A stretch of 64,000 nt of DNA from an uncultured Pelagibacteraceae bacterium (GTDB lineage Bacteria; Pseudomonadota; Alphaproteobacteria; Pelagibacterales; Pelagibacteraceae): NCBI GenBank assembly GCA_902594915.1, contig CACJOA010000002.1, positions 1-64,000 of the forward strand, written 5' to 3'. The position numbers and the translations under genes were made by a program. Each line of letters starts with the position of its first letter. The first letter of the stretch is position 1. Shown piece by piece: positions 1-9,445 of this stretch. The notes beneath the pieces were generated by a model. It saw only the letters and a program-made list of their open reading frames with translations, was not told where the DNA came from and ran no database searches.

Positions 1-303
1 TTTTCTATTCTTTTTTGGAATCGATTTAAGAGGATTATTACCATTAGCTGGCATAGGTATTAATTCATTTTCACCTAGAATTCTTGCTACTCTTGTTGTT
101 GGTTGTGCACCTTGACCCAACCAATATTTAATTCTATCTGCTTCTAATCCAATTCTTTCCTTTTTTTCTTTTGGTAATAATGGATTAAAAAAACCTACTT
201 TTTCTATAAATCTTCCGTCTCTTGCAAAACGACTGTCTGCAACAACAACTTTATAAACAGGTCTCTTTTTAGTACCACCTCGTGACAATCTTAGTTTTAA
301 CAT
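1..303 (-). CDS. rpsP: 30S ribosomal protein S16, C-terminal end outside window
   Basis: Minus-strand translation from ATG at 303: [42 protein letters not shown]...; adjacent to ffh. Confidence 0.93.
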   Translation of the reverse strand, partial: MLKLRLSRGGTKKRPVYKVVVADSRFARDGRFIEKVGFFNPLLPKEKKERIGLEADRIKYWLGQGAQPTTRVARILGENELIPMPANGNNPLKSIPKKNRK

Positions 304-318
304 TTACTCTCCTTTTAT

Positions 319-1677
319 TTATTTTAATTGATTAAATAATTCTGGAGGTATCCCTTTATCAGACATACCTTTTAAATTACCTTTTGACATCTTTTTCATC
401 ATTTCAGACATCATCTTAAATTGTTTTAACAATTTATTGATAGTGGCTGGATCAGTTCCTGAACCATTAGCAATTCTCTTTTTTCTCGAACCATCGATAA
501 TTTTTGGATTCTCTCTTTCTTTTTTTGTCATTGATAAAATTATAGCTTCATTCTTTGTGATAACACTTTCATCTATTCCAGCTGCATCCATTTGTGATTT
601 GACTTTTGTAACACCAGGCATAAAGGACATAATACCCTCAATTCCTCCCATTTTTTTCATCTGTCTTAATTGAGTTAAATAGTCTTGCATTGAGAATTGT
701 CCTTTTTTTAAATTTTCTTCTGCCCTTTTAATATTTTCCTCTCCTAAGTCTTGAGATGCTTTTTCAACAAGTGATACAATATCCCCCATTCCAAGAATTC
801 TGTTCGCAATTCTATTAGGATGAAACACTTCAAGATTTTCAACTTTTTCTCCTACACCTAAAAACTTTATTGGAACTTGTGAAACAAATTTCATACTAAC
901 AGCAGCTCCTCCTCTAGCATCACCATCTGCTCTTGTAAGAATTATTCCAGATAGATTCACTGTATTTTTAAATTCTTTTGCTACAGCCGCTGCAACTTGT
1001 CCAGTGAGTGAGTCGGCTACCAAAAAGGTCTCCACAGGTTTTATCATATTTTCAATTTGCTTAATTTCACTCATCATTTGTAAATCTATTTGTGTTCTAC
1101 CAGCGGTATCAAATAAAATAATGTCTGCACCATTTAAATTAGCAGCGCCAATAGCTCTTTGACAAATATCAGCTGGTTGTTGTCCTTCAATTATTGGAAG
1201 AGTTAGAATATTATTTTGTTCACCTAAAGATTTTAATTGTTCCTGTGCTGCCGGCCTATAGATATCCAAGCTAACCATCATTACTTTTTTTTTTTTTATA
1301 TTTTCTAAATATTTTGCAAGTTTAGCAGTAGTGGTAGTTTTACCAGAGCCTTGTAGTCCAACTAGCATCATTGGCACTGGTGGAACTGCATTAAGATTTA
1401 TATCATTATTTTTTTCACCCAAAAAATTAACTAATTCATCATACACAATTTTCACAACCATATCTCCTGGGGATGTCGATCTTATTATTTCTTGACCGAG
1501 AGCCTTTGGTTTAACTTTTTTGATAAAATCTTTAGCAACATCAAGAGAGACATCTGCCTCTAATAAAGCCTGCCTTATACCTCTTAATCCTTCATCGACT
1601 TGATTTTCATCAAGTGATGGTGCTTTTTTTAAAGAGGAAAAAACTTCCTCAAATTTATTTGTCAAATTTTCAAACAT
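319..1677 (-). CDS. ffh: Signal recognition particle protein Ffh (start trimmed to MFENL; ORF track begins at 1704)
   Basis: P-loop GLQGSGKTTT, DTAGR, C-terminal M domain MPGV...MKKMSKGN. Confidence 0.96.
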   Translation of the reverse strand: MFENLTNKFEEVFSSLKKAPSLDENQVDEGLRGIRQALLEADVSLDVAKDFIKKVKPKALGQEIIRSTSPGDMVVKIVYDELVNFLGEKNNDINLNAVPPVPMMLVGLQGSGKTTTTAKLAKYLENIKKKKVMMVSLDIYRPAAQEQLKSLGEQNNILTLPIIEGQQPADICQRAIGAANLNGADIILFDTAGRTQIDLQMMSEIKQIENMIKPVETFLVADSLTGQVAAAVAKEFKNTVNLSGIILTRADGDARGGAAVSMKFVSQVPIKFLGVGEKVENLEVFHPNRIANRILGMGDIVSLVEKASQDLGEENIKRAEENLKKGQFSMQDYLTQLRQMKKMGGIEGIMSFMPGVTKVKSQMDAAGIDESVITKNEAIILSMTKKERENPKIIDGSRKKRIANGSGTDPATINKLLKQFKMMSEMMKKMSKGNLKGMSDKGIPPELFNQLK

Positions 1678-1679
1678 AT

Positions 1680-1785
1680 TTATTTCACGCATTAGTAACG
1701 GCACTAGTGGGCGAACCCTCGCTGACTAGTGTCGATCTCTTTGTTTCCAAAGACACCACAAATTTAACGTTTTTGTGGAAACTGG
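1680..1785 (-). ncRNA. Candidate structured 5' leader of ffh
   Basis: On the minus strand: GUUUCC...GGAAAC and CCACAAA...UUUGUGG inverted repeats, then CACUAGU-CAGCGA-GGG-UUCG-CCC-ACUAGUG (UUCG-capped stem), ending just before the ffh ATG. Confidence 0.45.
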
Positions 1786-1798
1786 CACAAAATATAAT
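1771..1798 (+). promoter_or_regulatory. Putative sigma70-type promoter for dapF
   Basis: TATAAT at 1793-1798 with a T-rich TTTTGT -35-like element 16 bp upstream; dapF ATG at 1839. Confidence 0.35.
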
Positions 1799-1838
1799 AG
1801 AGGTTCAAAAAGTCAATAAATAAGTTAAATAACTATAT

Positions 1839-2663
1839 ATGGACATTAAAGCATTTAAAATGGATGGATTAGGTAATGATTTTGTTATCATCGATAATAG
1901 ACAAAAAATTACTAATTTAACTAAAGAACAAATAATCAAGATTTGTAATAGAAATTTTATAGGTTGTGATCAATTAATATTAATAGAAACAGACAAATCT
2001 ACTGATGCAAAGTTAAAATTTTATAACTCTGATGGTGGAGAGTCTGGAGCATGTGGTAATGGAACTAGATGTGTTGCTGACTTAATTTCAAAAGAGCTGA
2101 ATAACAAAAGTGTAATTTTAAAAACTCTATCTGGAAATCTAAAATCTGAAATATTGGGAAATAAAATTGTTACAACAGAAATCGGTAAAGCTAGGGTAGA
2201 GTGGAATGAAATACCTCTGTCAGAAAAATTAGATACAAAAAATTTAAATATTAAGATCAATGATAAAAATAACAAAGAATATTTAGGTGGTATAGCAGTC
2301 AATGTTGGTAATCCGCATATAATTTTTTTTGTAAATGAAATCGATGATTTTGATATTAAAGAAATTGGTCCTAATATTGAAAAACATAAAATTTTTCCAG
2401 AAAAATGTAACGTAACCATTGCTCAAGTTATTAATAAGAGTCTAATTAAAGTTAAAGTTTGGGAGAGGGGAGCCGGTTTGACCAAAGCATGTGGAACCGC
2501 AGCATGTGCAACTGCTTTTGCTGGTAAGTTAAAAAATCTTACTAATAATAAAACAGATATAGAATTTGAAAATGGAAAATTAACAATTTCAATTGATGAA
2601 CAAGACTCAATTCATATGAAAGGTCCTGTTTCAGATATAAAAGAAATTGACATAAAATTATAA
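1839..2663 (+). CDS. dapF: Diaminopimelate epimerase
   Basis: MDGLGNDFVIID, SGACGNGTRC and KACGTAACA active-site motifs. Confidence 0.95.
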   Translation: MDIKAFKMDGLGNDFVIIDNRQKITNLTKEQIIKICNRNFIGCDQLILIETDKSTDAKLKFYNSDGGESGACGNGTRCVADLISKELNNKSVILKTLSGNLKSEILGNKIVTTEIGKARVEWNEIPLSEKLDTKNLNIKINDKNNKEYLGGIAVNVGNPHIIFFVNEIDDFDIKEIGPNIEKHKIFPEKCNVTIAQVINKSLIKVKVWERGAGLTKACGTAACATAFAGKLKNLTNNKTDIEFENGKLTISIDEQDSIHMKGPVSDIKEIDIKL

Positions 2664-3580
2664 TGAGAATTTTAGATAAATTTAAAATTGGTTTTAAAAA
2701 AAGTGCTTCAGCTCTAACTTCAGGGATTAAAGAAATAATAATAAAGAAAGAAATAGATGATGAAAATTTAGATAAGATAGAAGAATTTTTAATTCAATCA
2801 GATGTTGGTGTAGAGGCAGCATCCGAAATAAAAGAAATTATTTCAACTAAAAAAATTGATCCAAACAAAGAACTTTCAACTGAAATAAATATTATTTTAA
2901 AAGAATATATTATCTCTTTAATGAAACCTTTGGAAAATAATTCTTTTTTTGAAAAAAAAGAAAAACTTAATGCAACTTTAATCTCTGGAGTCAACGGTGT
3001 GGGTAAAACAACTACTATTGGTAAAATTGGTAAAATTTTAAAAACTAACGGAAATAAAGTAATGTTTGCAGCTTCAGATACCTTTAGGGCTGCAGCGATC
3101 GACCAGTTAGAAAATTGGGCAAATAAAGTAGATGCTCAGATTATTAAATCATCTCAAGGTTCTGACCCAGCATCTGTTACCTATAAAGCGATTGATGAAG
3201 CAATAAAAAACAAATTTCATCATGTTTTGATTGATACAGCAGGAAGGCTTCAAAATAAAAAAAATTTAATGGAAGAATACAGAAAAATTGCAAAAGTAAT
3301 CAAAAAAATTGATCCAGATGCGCCACATAATGTTATTCTTGTTTTGGATGCAACCTCAGGACAAAATGTAATAAATCAAGTTGAGGAATTTAATAAAATT
3401 ATTCCTGTAACGGGAATAGTGATGACAAAATTAGATGGAACAGCAAAAGGCGGCATTCTTTTAGCTTTAGCGAAAAAATATAAACTTTCTATAATCGCTT
3501 TAGGTCTAGGTGAAAAAGAGGATGACCTACAATTATTTAATGCAGAAAAGTTTGCTGAAGCTTTTACTCAAATTAATTAA
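2663..3580 (+). CDS. ftsY: Signal recognition particle receptor FtsY
   Basis: SRP GTPase motifs GVNGVGKTTTIGK, DTFRAAA, DTAGR, TKLDGTAKGG; short N-terminus. Confidence 0.96.
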   Translation: MRILDKFKIGFKKSASALTSGIKEIIIKKEIDDENLDKIEEFLIQSDVGVEAASEIKEIISTKKIDPNKELSTEINIILKEYIISLMKPLENNSFFEKKEKLNATLISGVNGVGKTTTIGKIGKILKTNGNKVMFAASDTFRAAAIDQLENWANKVDAQIIKSSQGSDPASVTYKAIDEAIKNKFHHVLIDTAGRLQNKKNLMEEYRKIAKVIKKIDPDAPHNVILVLDATSGQNVINQVEEFNKIIPVTGIVMTKLDGTAKGGILLALAKKYKLSIIALGLGEKEDDLQLFNAEKFAEAFTQIN

Positions 3581-4136
3581 TTAAATTACTTGAAATCAAG
3601 GGTTTATAAATTTTACACTTATAGTTATCTTTAAACATATAATATCCACAATCTCTTGAAAATGATGATATTATAAAATCAAACTTACCAGTAGTAGGAT
3701 AAAGTTCTAATTTTTTATTGACTATATCATATTTAAAATTTGCATTTAAACTTTTTACTGCACTGATCATCACTAATGTTTTATCGTCTTTTAATAAGTA
3801 GTATGCGAAATCATCAGGAAATACTGGAAAATCATATTCTTGTAAAAAATATCTTGCTTGCTTAGGAAACCAATCATATGAAATTAAAGGAGAAGATGAC
3901 TTGGTCAAATAATTATATATATAAAGATCTTTTGGATAATCATTTATATAATTGCTTTCTTCACCTCTGGCTAAAATAGAATTTTCTCTAACTTTAAAAT
4001 ACAGTGCAAATTTTTTGTTATGAGATTCCATATGATCAATATGAAATAATTCATCTGGTAAAAAAGATTTATCTTTTGAGAAAACAAAATTTGTAGAGAT
4101 TAAAAATAGATTTAATATAAAAAAAATTATCTTCAT
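3573..4136 (-). CDS. Hypothetical secreted protein
   Basis: 187 aa ORF with N-terminal signal peptide-like segment; tail-to-tail overlap with ftsY. Confidence 0.6.
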   Translation of the reverse strand: MKIIFFILNLFLISTNFVFSKDKSFLPDELFHIDHMESHNKKFALYFKVRENSILARGEESNYINDYPKDLYIYNYLTKSSSPLISYDWFPKQARYFLQEYDFPVFPDDFAYYLLKDDKTLVMISAVKSLNANFKYDIVNKKLELYPTTGKFDFIISSFSRDCGYYMFKDNYKCKIYKPLISSNLIN

Positions 4137-4187
4137 ATTTTTTTAAGATAATTAAGAATTTTGTAGTTAAATTGTTTAGATTGTGGC

Positions 4188-5006
4188 CTAATTTAATCTA
4201 TTTAAAAAAGATTTTAATGCACTAACCAAATTTTCATCATATTCCATCATATGATCGTCATATTCTGTAAAATAAGAATATTTTGGCTCATTTGCAATAT
4301 CATAAATTTTATTACCCATTGAAAAAGGAACAATCTGATCTGCTTTACCATGCATTATCAAAATTGGTGAATTAATATTCTTTATTTTTTTTTCATTTTC
4401 AAATTTGTCTTTTAGTAAAATTTGAACTGGAACATAAGGATAAAATTTTTTGGCAGCATCTACCATCGATGTAAAAGGAGTTTCAAGTATTACACCTGCA
4501 AATTTTTTATTTTGAGATAAATGAGTTGCAACACCCGTTCCCAAAGATTCCCCATAAACTACAATATTTTCTTCTTTCACACCTTTTTCAAACAACCATT
4601 TAATCGCACTATTTCCGTCCTCGTAAAGCCCCATTTCCGATGGTTTACCCTTGTTTCCACTAAAACCTCTCCATGCAATTATTAAAAAATTAACATTCAT
4701 ATCATTGAAATGATTCAATTTGTGGATTCTGTTTTCTAGTGAACCGGCATTGCCATGAAAATATAATATTGTTTTAAAATTTTTTAAATTTTTCTCATGA
4801 TACCAGCCTACTAACTCAATATTGTCTTTAGTGATAATCTTTACCCTCTCTATATTAACTAGTAGTTTGTCATTAGAATAATTATTTTCATTTGGATGAT
4901 ATAATAAATTTCTCTGATAAAAAAATAATACTGACAAGATTGAAAAGTAAGCCACTATAAAAAGTATAATTATGTTTAACAAAAAATACCTAAATCTTTT
5001 TATCAT
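4188..5006 (-). CDS. Alpha/beta hydrolase
   Basis: YFHGNAGS, GESLGTGVA nucleophile elbow, HGKADQIVP, N-terminal TM anchor. Confidence 0.85.
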   Translation of the reverse strand: MIKRFRYFLLNIIILFIVAYFSILSVLFFYQRNLLYHPNENNYSNDKLLVNIERVKIITKDNIELVGWYHEKNLKNFKTILYFHGNAGSLENRIHKLNHFNDMNVNFLIIAWRGFSGNKGKPSEMGLYEDGNSAIKWLFEKGVKEENIVVYGESLGTGVATHLSQNKKFAGVILETPFTSMVDAAKKFYPYVPVQILLKDKFENEKKIKNINSPILIMHGKADQIVPFSMGNKIYDIANEPKYSYFTEYDDHMMEYDENLVSALKSFLNRLN

Positions 5007-5892
5007 TTCTTTTAACTAAAAAAATTCCCATAAAAACCATTATTGTTCCAACTAAATGGTAGAACTCCAATTTCTCATCAAAAAAAATAAAGCCATATAA
5101 TGCTCCATAAACAGTATACAAGTATAAAACTGAACCTGTAATAGATGCACCAAGCTTATTATTTACAAAATTAAAAAGTAAAAAGGCAATTATACTTGGA
5201 GATAATGCTGCAAACAAAACCCAAAAAAAGAAATTTAAGTCATAATTCGTTTTCAAAATCATAATATTCTCTACTAAAAAAAAAGGGAATAAACTTAATG
5301 CCCCAAACATTGATATTAAAGTAAATCTTTGTAATAAAGGTAATTCTGATTTCCAGTAATAAAGATAAATTGTATATAAAGCCCATCCAATTGATGCACC
5401 TAACATCCATAAATCTCCAACTGTGAATTTTAAGTCTACTAGTAATCTCAAATTAGCTTTTATAATGATAAGAATTACTCCTATTAAGCAAATTAAAATT
5501 CCAAGATATTGACCATTGGTTAATTTATCTTTAAAAAAAAATGAAGATATTAAGATTATAAATATTGGTGACGATGAATAAATAATTCCCATATTAACTA
5601 TTGTAGTTGTTTTTCCTGCTATAAAAGGGAAAGCACCACAGATACCACATCCGAGAAAACCTAAAATAAATAATTTAAATATCTCTTTTCTAAATTGATT
5701 AAAATTTTTTTTTAAATAAATAAAGGTAAAAGGTAACAAAAATAAAAAACAAAATGTCCATCTCCAGAATGCCAGTGATATCGGGGGAATAAATTCTGTA
5801 CCTCCCCTTGCTATAACAAGATTACTAGCCATAAAAATTGGCTGAATAAATAATAGAATGTAAGGAATTAAAGTTTTATTATTACTTTTCAA
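4990..5892 (-). CDS. EamA/DMT-family transporter
   Basis: Ten hydrophobic segments, EamA-like repeats. Confidence 0.85.
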   Translation of the reverse strand: MKSNNKTLIPYILLFIQPIFMASNLVIARGGTEFIPPISLAFWRWTFCFLFLLPFTFIYLKKNFNQFRKEIFKLFILGFLGCGICGAFPFIAGKTTTIVNMGIIYSSSPIFIILISSFFFKDKLTNGQYLGILICLIGVILIIIKANLRLLVDLKFTVGDLWMLGASIGWALYTIYLYYWKSELPLLQRFTLISMFGALSLFPFFLVENIMILKTNYDLNFFFWVLFAALSPSIIAFLLFNFVNNKLGASITGSVLYLYTVYGALYGFIFFDEKLEFYHLVGTIMVFMGIFLVKRNDKKI

Positions 5893-5906
5893 ACAAATTA
5901 AATTAT

Positions 5907-6083
5907 CTAATTTTGATCAAAAAATGCTTCGTAAATCATCATGACAATAGCTGCTCCCATTAACAAATATACGGGAATCACATCTAAAAAACCAATCATC
6001 ATTGATCTAGTAAGTGTTGTCGCTAATCCTATAAGAAAAAAAATTGCAAAAGATAGTCCAACTATTGTTGTTATTTTATTCAT
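5907..6083 (-). CDS. Small membrane protein (58 aa), not in the ORF track
   Basis: Minus strand ATG at 6083: MNKITTIVGLSFAIFFLIGLATTLTRSMMIGFLDVIPVYLLMGAAIVMMIYEAFFDQN*; one nt gap to the amidase stop. Confidence 0.65.
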   Translation of the reverse strand: MNKITTIVGLSFAIFFLIGLATTLTRSMMIGFLDVIPVYLLMGAAIVMMIYEAFFDQN

Positions 6084-6084
6084 C

Positions 6085-7413
6085 TTACTCCTTACACTCC
6101 TTTTCTAACCAATTCGCGACACCTAAAAATCTATGATCGTCGTATTTATCACCAATCAACTGCACTCCTAATGGTAATTTATTTTCGCCCTCAAGTAAAG
6201 GTAGCGAAATACATGGAGTTCCTAAATAAGACCAAACTTTATTAAATTCTGCAGTGCCAGTGCTTTTTAAGCCCTTAGGAGCAACCCCTGGGCTTGATGG
6301 AGATAATACACCATGATAATCCTCAAAAACCTCTTGGTATGATTCATAACTTCTTTTCATAAAATCAATCGCCTCAGCATACTCTTTTGCAGAATATTTA
6401 TTGCCATTTTTTATTGCAGTTAACATAAACTTTGATAATTTTTTTTTATATTTCTTAAAGTAAACAGAAAAATTATTAGCCAAATCTGTTTCATGTATGA
6501 TTTGGTGATATTTATGAATATCATTAAAATATGATGGAGTATCAAAGATTTCAATATTTTTTGAAAAAGACTTAATAAAATACTCAAATGCTTCTCTTGA
6601 TTTTTTATCTATAATTTTCCAAAAGTCAGTTTTGTAAAATATAAATTTAGGGTTAAATAAGGGACCTTTTTTGGTTTCCTCCAAAATATTTTCAGCTGAA
6701 AAATAAATTGTAGCAGAATCATACTTATCTTTCTTAATCAAAACTTTTGCCATCAAAGCAACATCCTCAACATTTCTTGCGAATATTCCGACGTGATCTA
6801 AACTATATGATGTTCTTAAAATATTATTTCTTGATATAAGTCCGTAGCTAGGCTTATAACCAACAACTCCACAATATGATGCTGGTCTAATTACTGAACC
6901 ACCTGTTTGTGAGCCAAGAGATGCAGGTGCCATAAATGACGCCACGACTGCTGCAGAACCACTTGATGAACCACCTGGGGTCCTTGAATAGTCATGTGGA
7001 TTTTTAGTTTCTGGCGGACTTAAATAAGCCAATTCAGAAGTAGTCGTTTTACCCATAATGATAGCACCAGCTGCATGCAATAGATCAACTACTTCCGCAT
7101 TTTGGGAATAAGATTTTCCTTTTCTAATAACAGTTCCGCATTCAGTTGGCATGTCAACAGTACCAAAAATATCTTTAATAGCTATTGGAACTCCATGAAG
7201 AGGGCCTACTGGCTTTCCTGACTTTCTATGTTCATCAGCCTCCGATGCCTTCTCCAATAAAATTTTTTTATCAAAATGTGCCCAGGCTTTTACTTCTTTT
7301 TCAAATTTTACTATTCTATCAATATATTGTTCGCAAATCTCAACAGATGTTATTTCAGCATTTCTAATTTTTGAGGCTAATTCTTCTATCTTTAAAGAAA
7401 ATACTTCTGTCAT
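6085..7413 (-). CDS. Amidase (amidase signature/GatA-like); start trimmed to MTEVF
   Basis: PGGSSSGSAAVVAS and KDIFGT amidase signature motifs. Confidence 0.88.
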   Translation of the reverse strand: MTEVFSLKIEELASKIRNAEITSVEICEQYIDRIVKFEKEVKAWAHFDKKILLEKASEADEHRKSGKPVGPLHGVPIAIKDIFGTVDMPTECGTVIRKGKSYSQNAEVVDLLHAAGAIIMGKTTTSELAYLSPPETKNPHDYSRTPGGSSSGSAAVVASFMAPASLGSQTGGSVIRPASYCGVVGYKPSYGLISRNNILRTSYSLDHVGIFARNVEDVALMAKVLIKKDKYDSATIYFSAENILEETKKGPLFNPKFIFYKTDFWKIIDKKSREAFEYFIKSFSKNIEIFDTPSYFNDIHKYHQIIHETDLANNFSVYFKKYKKKLSKFMLTAIKNGNKYSAKEYAEAIDFMKRSYESYQEVFEDYHGVLSPSSPGVAPKGLKSTGTAEFNKVWSYLGTPCISLPLLEGENKLPLGVQLIGDKYDDHRFLGVANWLEKECKE

Positions 7414-7418
7414 TTTAA

Positions 7419-8780
7419 TTAGATAGCGAATAATTTTTCCGGTAACCACAGAGCGATACCAGGAAATAAATACATTAATACCATTGCTAGTATCACTATT
7501 GCTAAAAATGGCATAATCCCGCTAAAGATTTGCATCAACTCAACATTTTTGGATTGAACACCTTTTAAGTAATAAGCTGACATTGCCATAGGTGGGGTCA
7601 GGAAAGATGTTTGTAAATTTAAAGCTATTAACATTGCAAAAAAATATGGATTAACTCCAAAAAATTCAACTAATGGTAAAAAAATTGGAACAAAAATTAT
7701 TAATATCTCTGTCCACTCAAGTGGCCAGCCTAATAAAAATATTATTATTTGAGTTATTATTAAAAATTGCCATGGTTTTAGGTCAAGAGATTTAAAAAAA
7801 TGTTCAAATACCTCATGACCACCTAAATACGAAAAAACTGAGGCAAATGTCCAAGATCCAATAAATAACCACATTATCATGGCTGTAGTCTTTGCTGTTA
7901 AAAACACAGACTCCTTAAAATTTTTCCATTTTAAGGTTTTATAAAAATATGAGAGCACTAAAGCACCGAAAGCTCCAACTGCTGCTGCCTCTGCTGGTGT
8001 TGCAATTCCTGCTAGTATTGTTCCAAGAACTAAAATTATTAATGAAAATAATGGTAAAAAAGATACCAATACTTCTTTCATAATTACTGAGGGTGGAGGT
8101 ATTTCCTCTGCTGCAGGTTTTGGAGCAATTGATGGATTTAACCATGCCCTGAAAATTGCATATCCTATATATAAACCAGCTAACATCAATCCAGGAAAGA
8201 TTGCAGCTGCAAATAATCTTAATGGTGAAAGTTGTGCTATTACCGAATATACAATTAACATTATACTCGGGGGAATTAAAATTCCTAGGCAGCCTCCAGA
8301 ACATATTATTCCTGAGGCAAATTTTTTATCATAACCAGCCTTCACCATTGCAGGCCAGGCCAATAGTCCCATTAAGGTCACTACTGCACCTATGATACCA
8401 GTTGCAGTTGAAAATAATGTACAAGTTATTAACGCAGCTACAGCCATAGATGCTGGTAGTTTGTGAGATGCTAACCTAATAGCAAAAAATAATTTTGCAA
8501 CTATTCCAGCCCTTTCGACTAAATATCCCATAAACAAAAACAAAGGGACAGCTGTTAAGACATTATTATCCATTACTGTGTAAGTATTTTGAACAAATAA
8601 TTGAAATATTCTATTATCTAATAGATGCTCCATTTTAGTTGGATCAAAGTAAGCGTAATATCCAAAACCAAGACCCATCGCCATTAACGTAAATGCAATT
8701 GGAAAACCTAATAAAACTGCAAATAGAAATATCCCCATCATCAAAATAGCTATTTCAGGATTTGTAAGGCTAAATAACAT
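7419..8780 (-). CDS. dctM: TRAP transporter large permease (DctM family)
   Basis: Polytopic, GIICSGGCLGILIPPSIMLIVY, downstream of DctQ. Confidence 0.92.
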   Translation of the reverse strand: MLFSLTNPEIAILMMGIFLFAVLLGFPIAFTLMAMGLGFGYYAYFDPTKMEHLLDNRIFQLFVQNTYTVMDNNVLTAVPLFLFMGYLVERAGIVAKLFFAIRLASHKLPASMAVAALITCTLFSTATGIIGAVVTLMGLLAWPAMVKAGYDKKFASGIICSGGCLGILIPPSIMLIVYSVIAQLSPLRLFAAAIFPGLMLAGLYIGYAIFRAWLNPSIAPKPAAEEIPPPSVIMKEVLVSFLPLFSLIILVLGTILAGIATPAEAAAVGAFGALVLSYFYKTLKWKNFKESVFLTAKTTAMIMWLFIGSWTFASVFSYLGGHEVFEHFFKSLDLKPWQFLIITQIIIFLLGWPLEWTEILIIFVPIFLPLVEFFGVNPYFFAMLIALNLQTSFLTPPMAMSAYYLKGVQSKNVELMQIFSGIMPFLAIVILAMVLMYLFPGIALWLPEKLFAI

Positions 8781-9360
8781 CTTCTTTTTTTTCCTCTTGT
8801 GCGGCTCTCATCAGCACTTTTTCAGTTTCTTCTGCATCTGAAGGTCCCCTCTTTGGCCAACTACTTGTTTGAATGCATATAATACATCTAAAGACTTCAC
8901 TTATACCCTGAATTGTCAAAAGGGCACCAGATAAAGGTATTAGAGATTTCGCCATATAAATTTGAATCTGGGCAGGACTATTCCAACTTGTTTCTTTAAT
9001 CTTCCATGCCAACGCAGCATATTCATAACCATAAAACGCTAATGCCAAAACCCCTGGAAAGAAGAAAATAAAGTATAAAACTAAATCTATATAAGCTTGT
9101 GTTTTTTGAGAAAATAACCTGTATATTACATCACCTCTAACATGAGCTTCAGTACATAATGTATAGGCGCCTGCCATCATGAATATAGCTCCGTACATTT
9201 GTAAACTAAAATCAAAGTTCCATAAAGTTGGTGCATTTAAAGCATAAGCCATAAAAACTTCATAACAAGTACCTCCCATTAAAATTACTATGCACCACGA
9301 AAACGCTTTTCCCATAGATATACTCAAACGGTCAGCAAATTTTATATATGATCTCATCAT
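8770..9360 (-). CDS. dctQ: TRAP transporter small permease (DctQ family)
   Basis: Four-TM protein with HVRGDVIYR motif, overlaps dctM. Confidence 0.9.
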   Translation of the reverse strand: MMRSYIKFADRLSISMGKAFSWCIVILMGGTCYEVFMAYALNAPTLWNFDFSLQMYGAIFMMAGAYTLCTEAHVRGDVIYRLFSQKTQAYIDLVLYFIFFFPGVLALAFYGYEYAALAWKIKETSWNSPAQIQIYMAKSLIPLSGALLTIQGISEVFRCIICIQTSSWPKRGPSDAEETEKVLMRAAQEEKKEDVI

Positions 9361-9400
9361 AGATATTTACTTCTATTGAATTGTCATGAAAATATCAAAT

Positions 9401-9424
9401 AAAAAGGGGGCACTGGGCCCCCTT
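9401..9424 (-). terminator. Hairpin with U-tract between dctP and dctQM (terminator/attenuator)
   Basis: Minus strand AAGGGGGC-CCAGT-GCCCCCTTTTTATT. Confidence 0.75.
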
Positions 9425-9445
9425 AATAAAATTTATAAAAGTTAA

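Noticed and set aside
437-673. 78-aa plus-strand ORF opposite ffh
   Set aside because: Antisense to a well-supported conserved gene; hydrophobic composition typical of complement-strand artefacts
1783-1798. TGGCAC upstream of dapF as a sigma54 -24 element
   Set aside because: No TTGC-type -12 element at correct spacing; a TATAAT box explains the site better
1680-1800. SRP 4.5S RNA gene in front of ffh
   Set aside because: No GGAAGG...AGCA domain IV consensus on either strand; leader RNA is the better description
1614-1823. 69-aa plus-strand ORF spanning the ffh start and intergenic region
   Set aside because: Overlaps the ffh N-terminus and the structured leader; no recognisable domain
2021-2419. 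132-aa minus-strand ORF inside dapF
   Set aside because: Shadow ORF antisense to dapF
7939-8304. 121-aa minus-strand ORF inside dctM in another frame
   Set aside because: Alternate frame of a clear DctM protein; Asn/Ser-rich low-complexity translation
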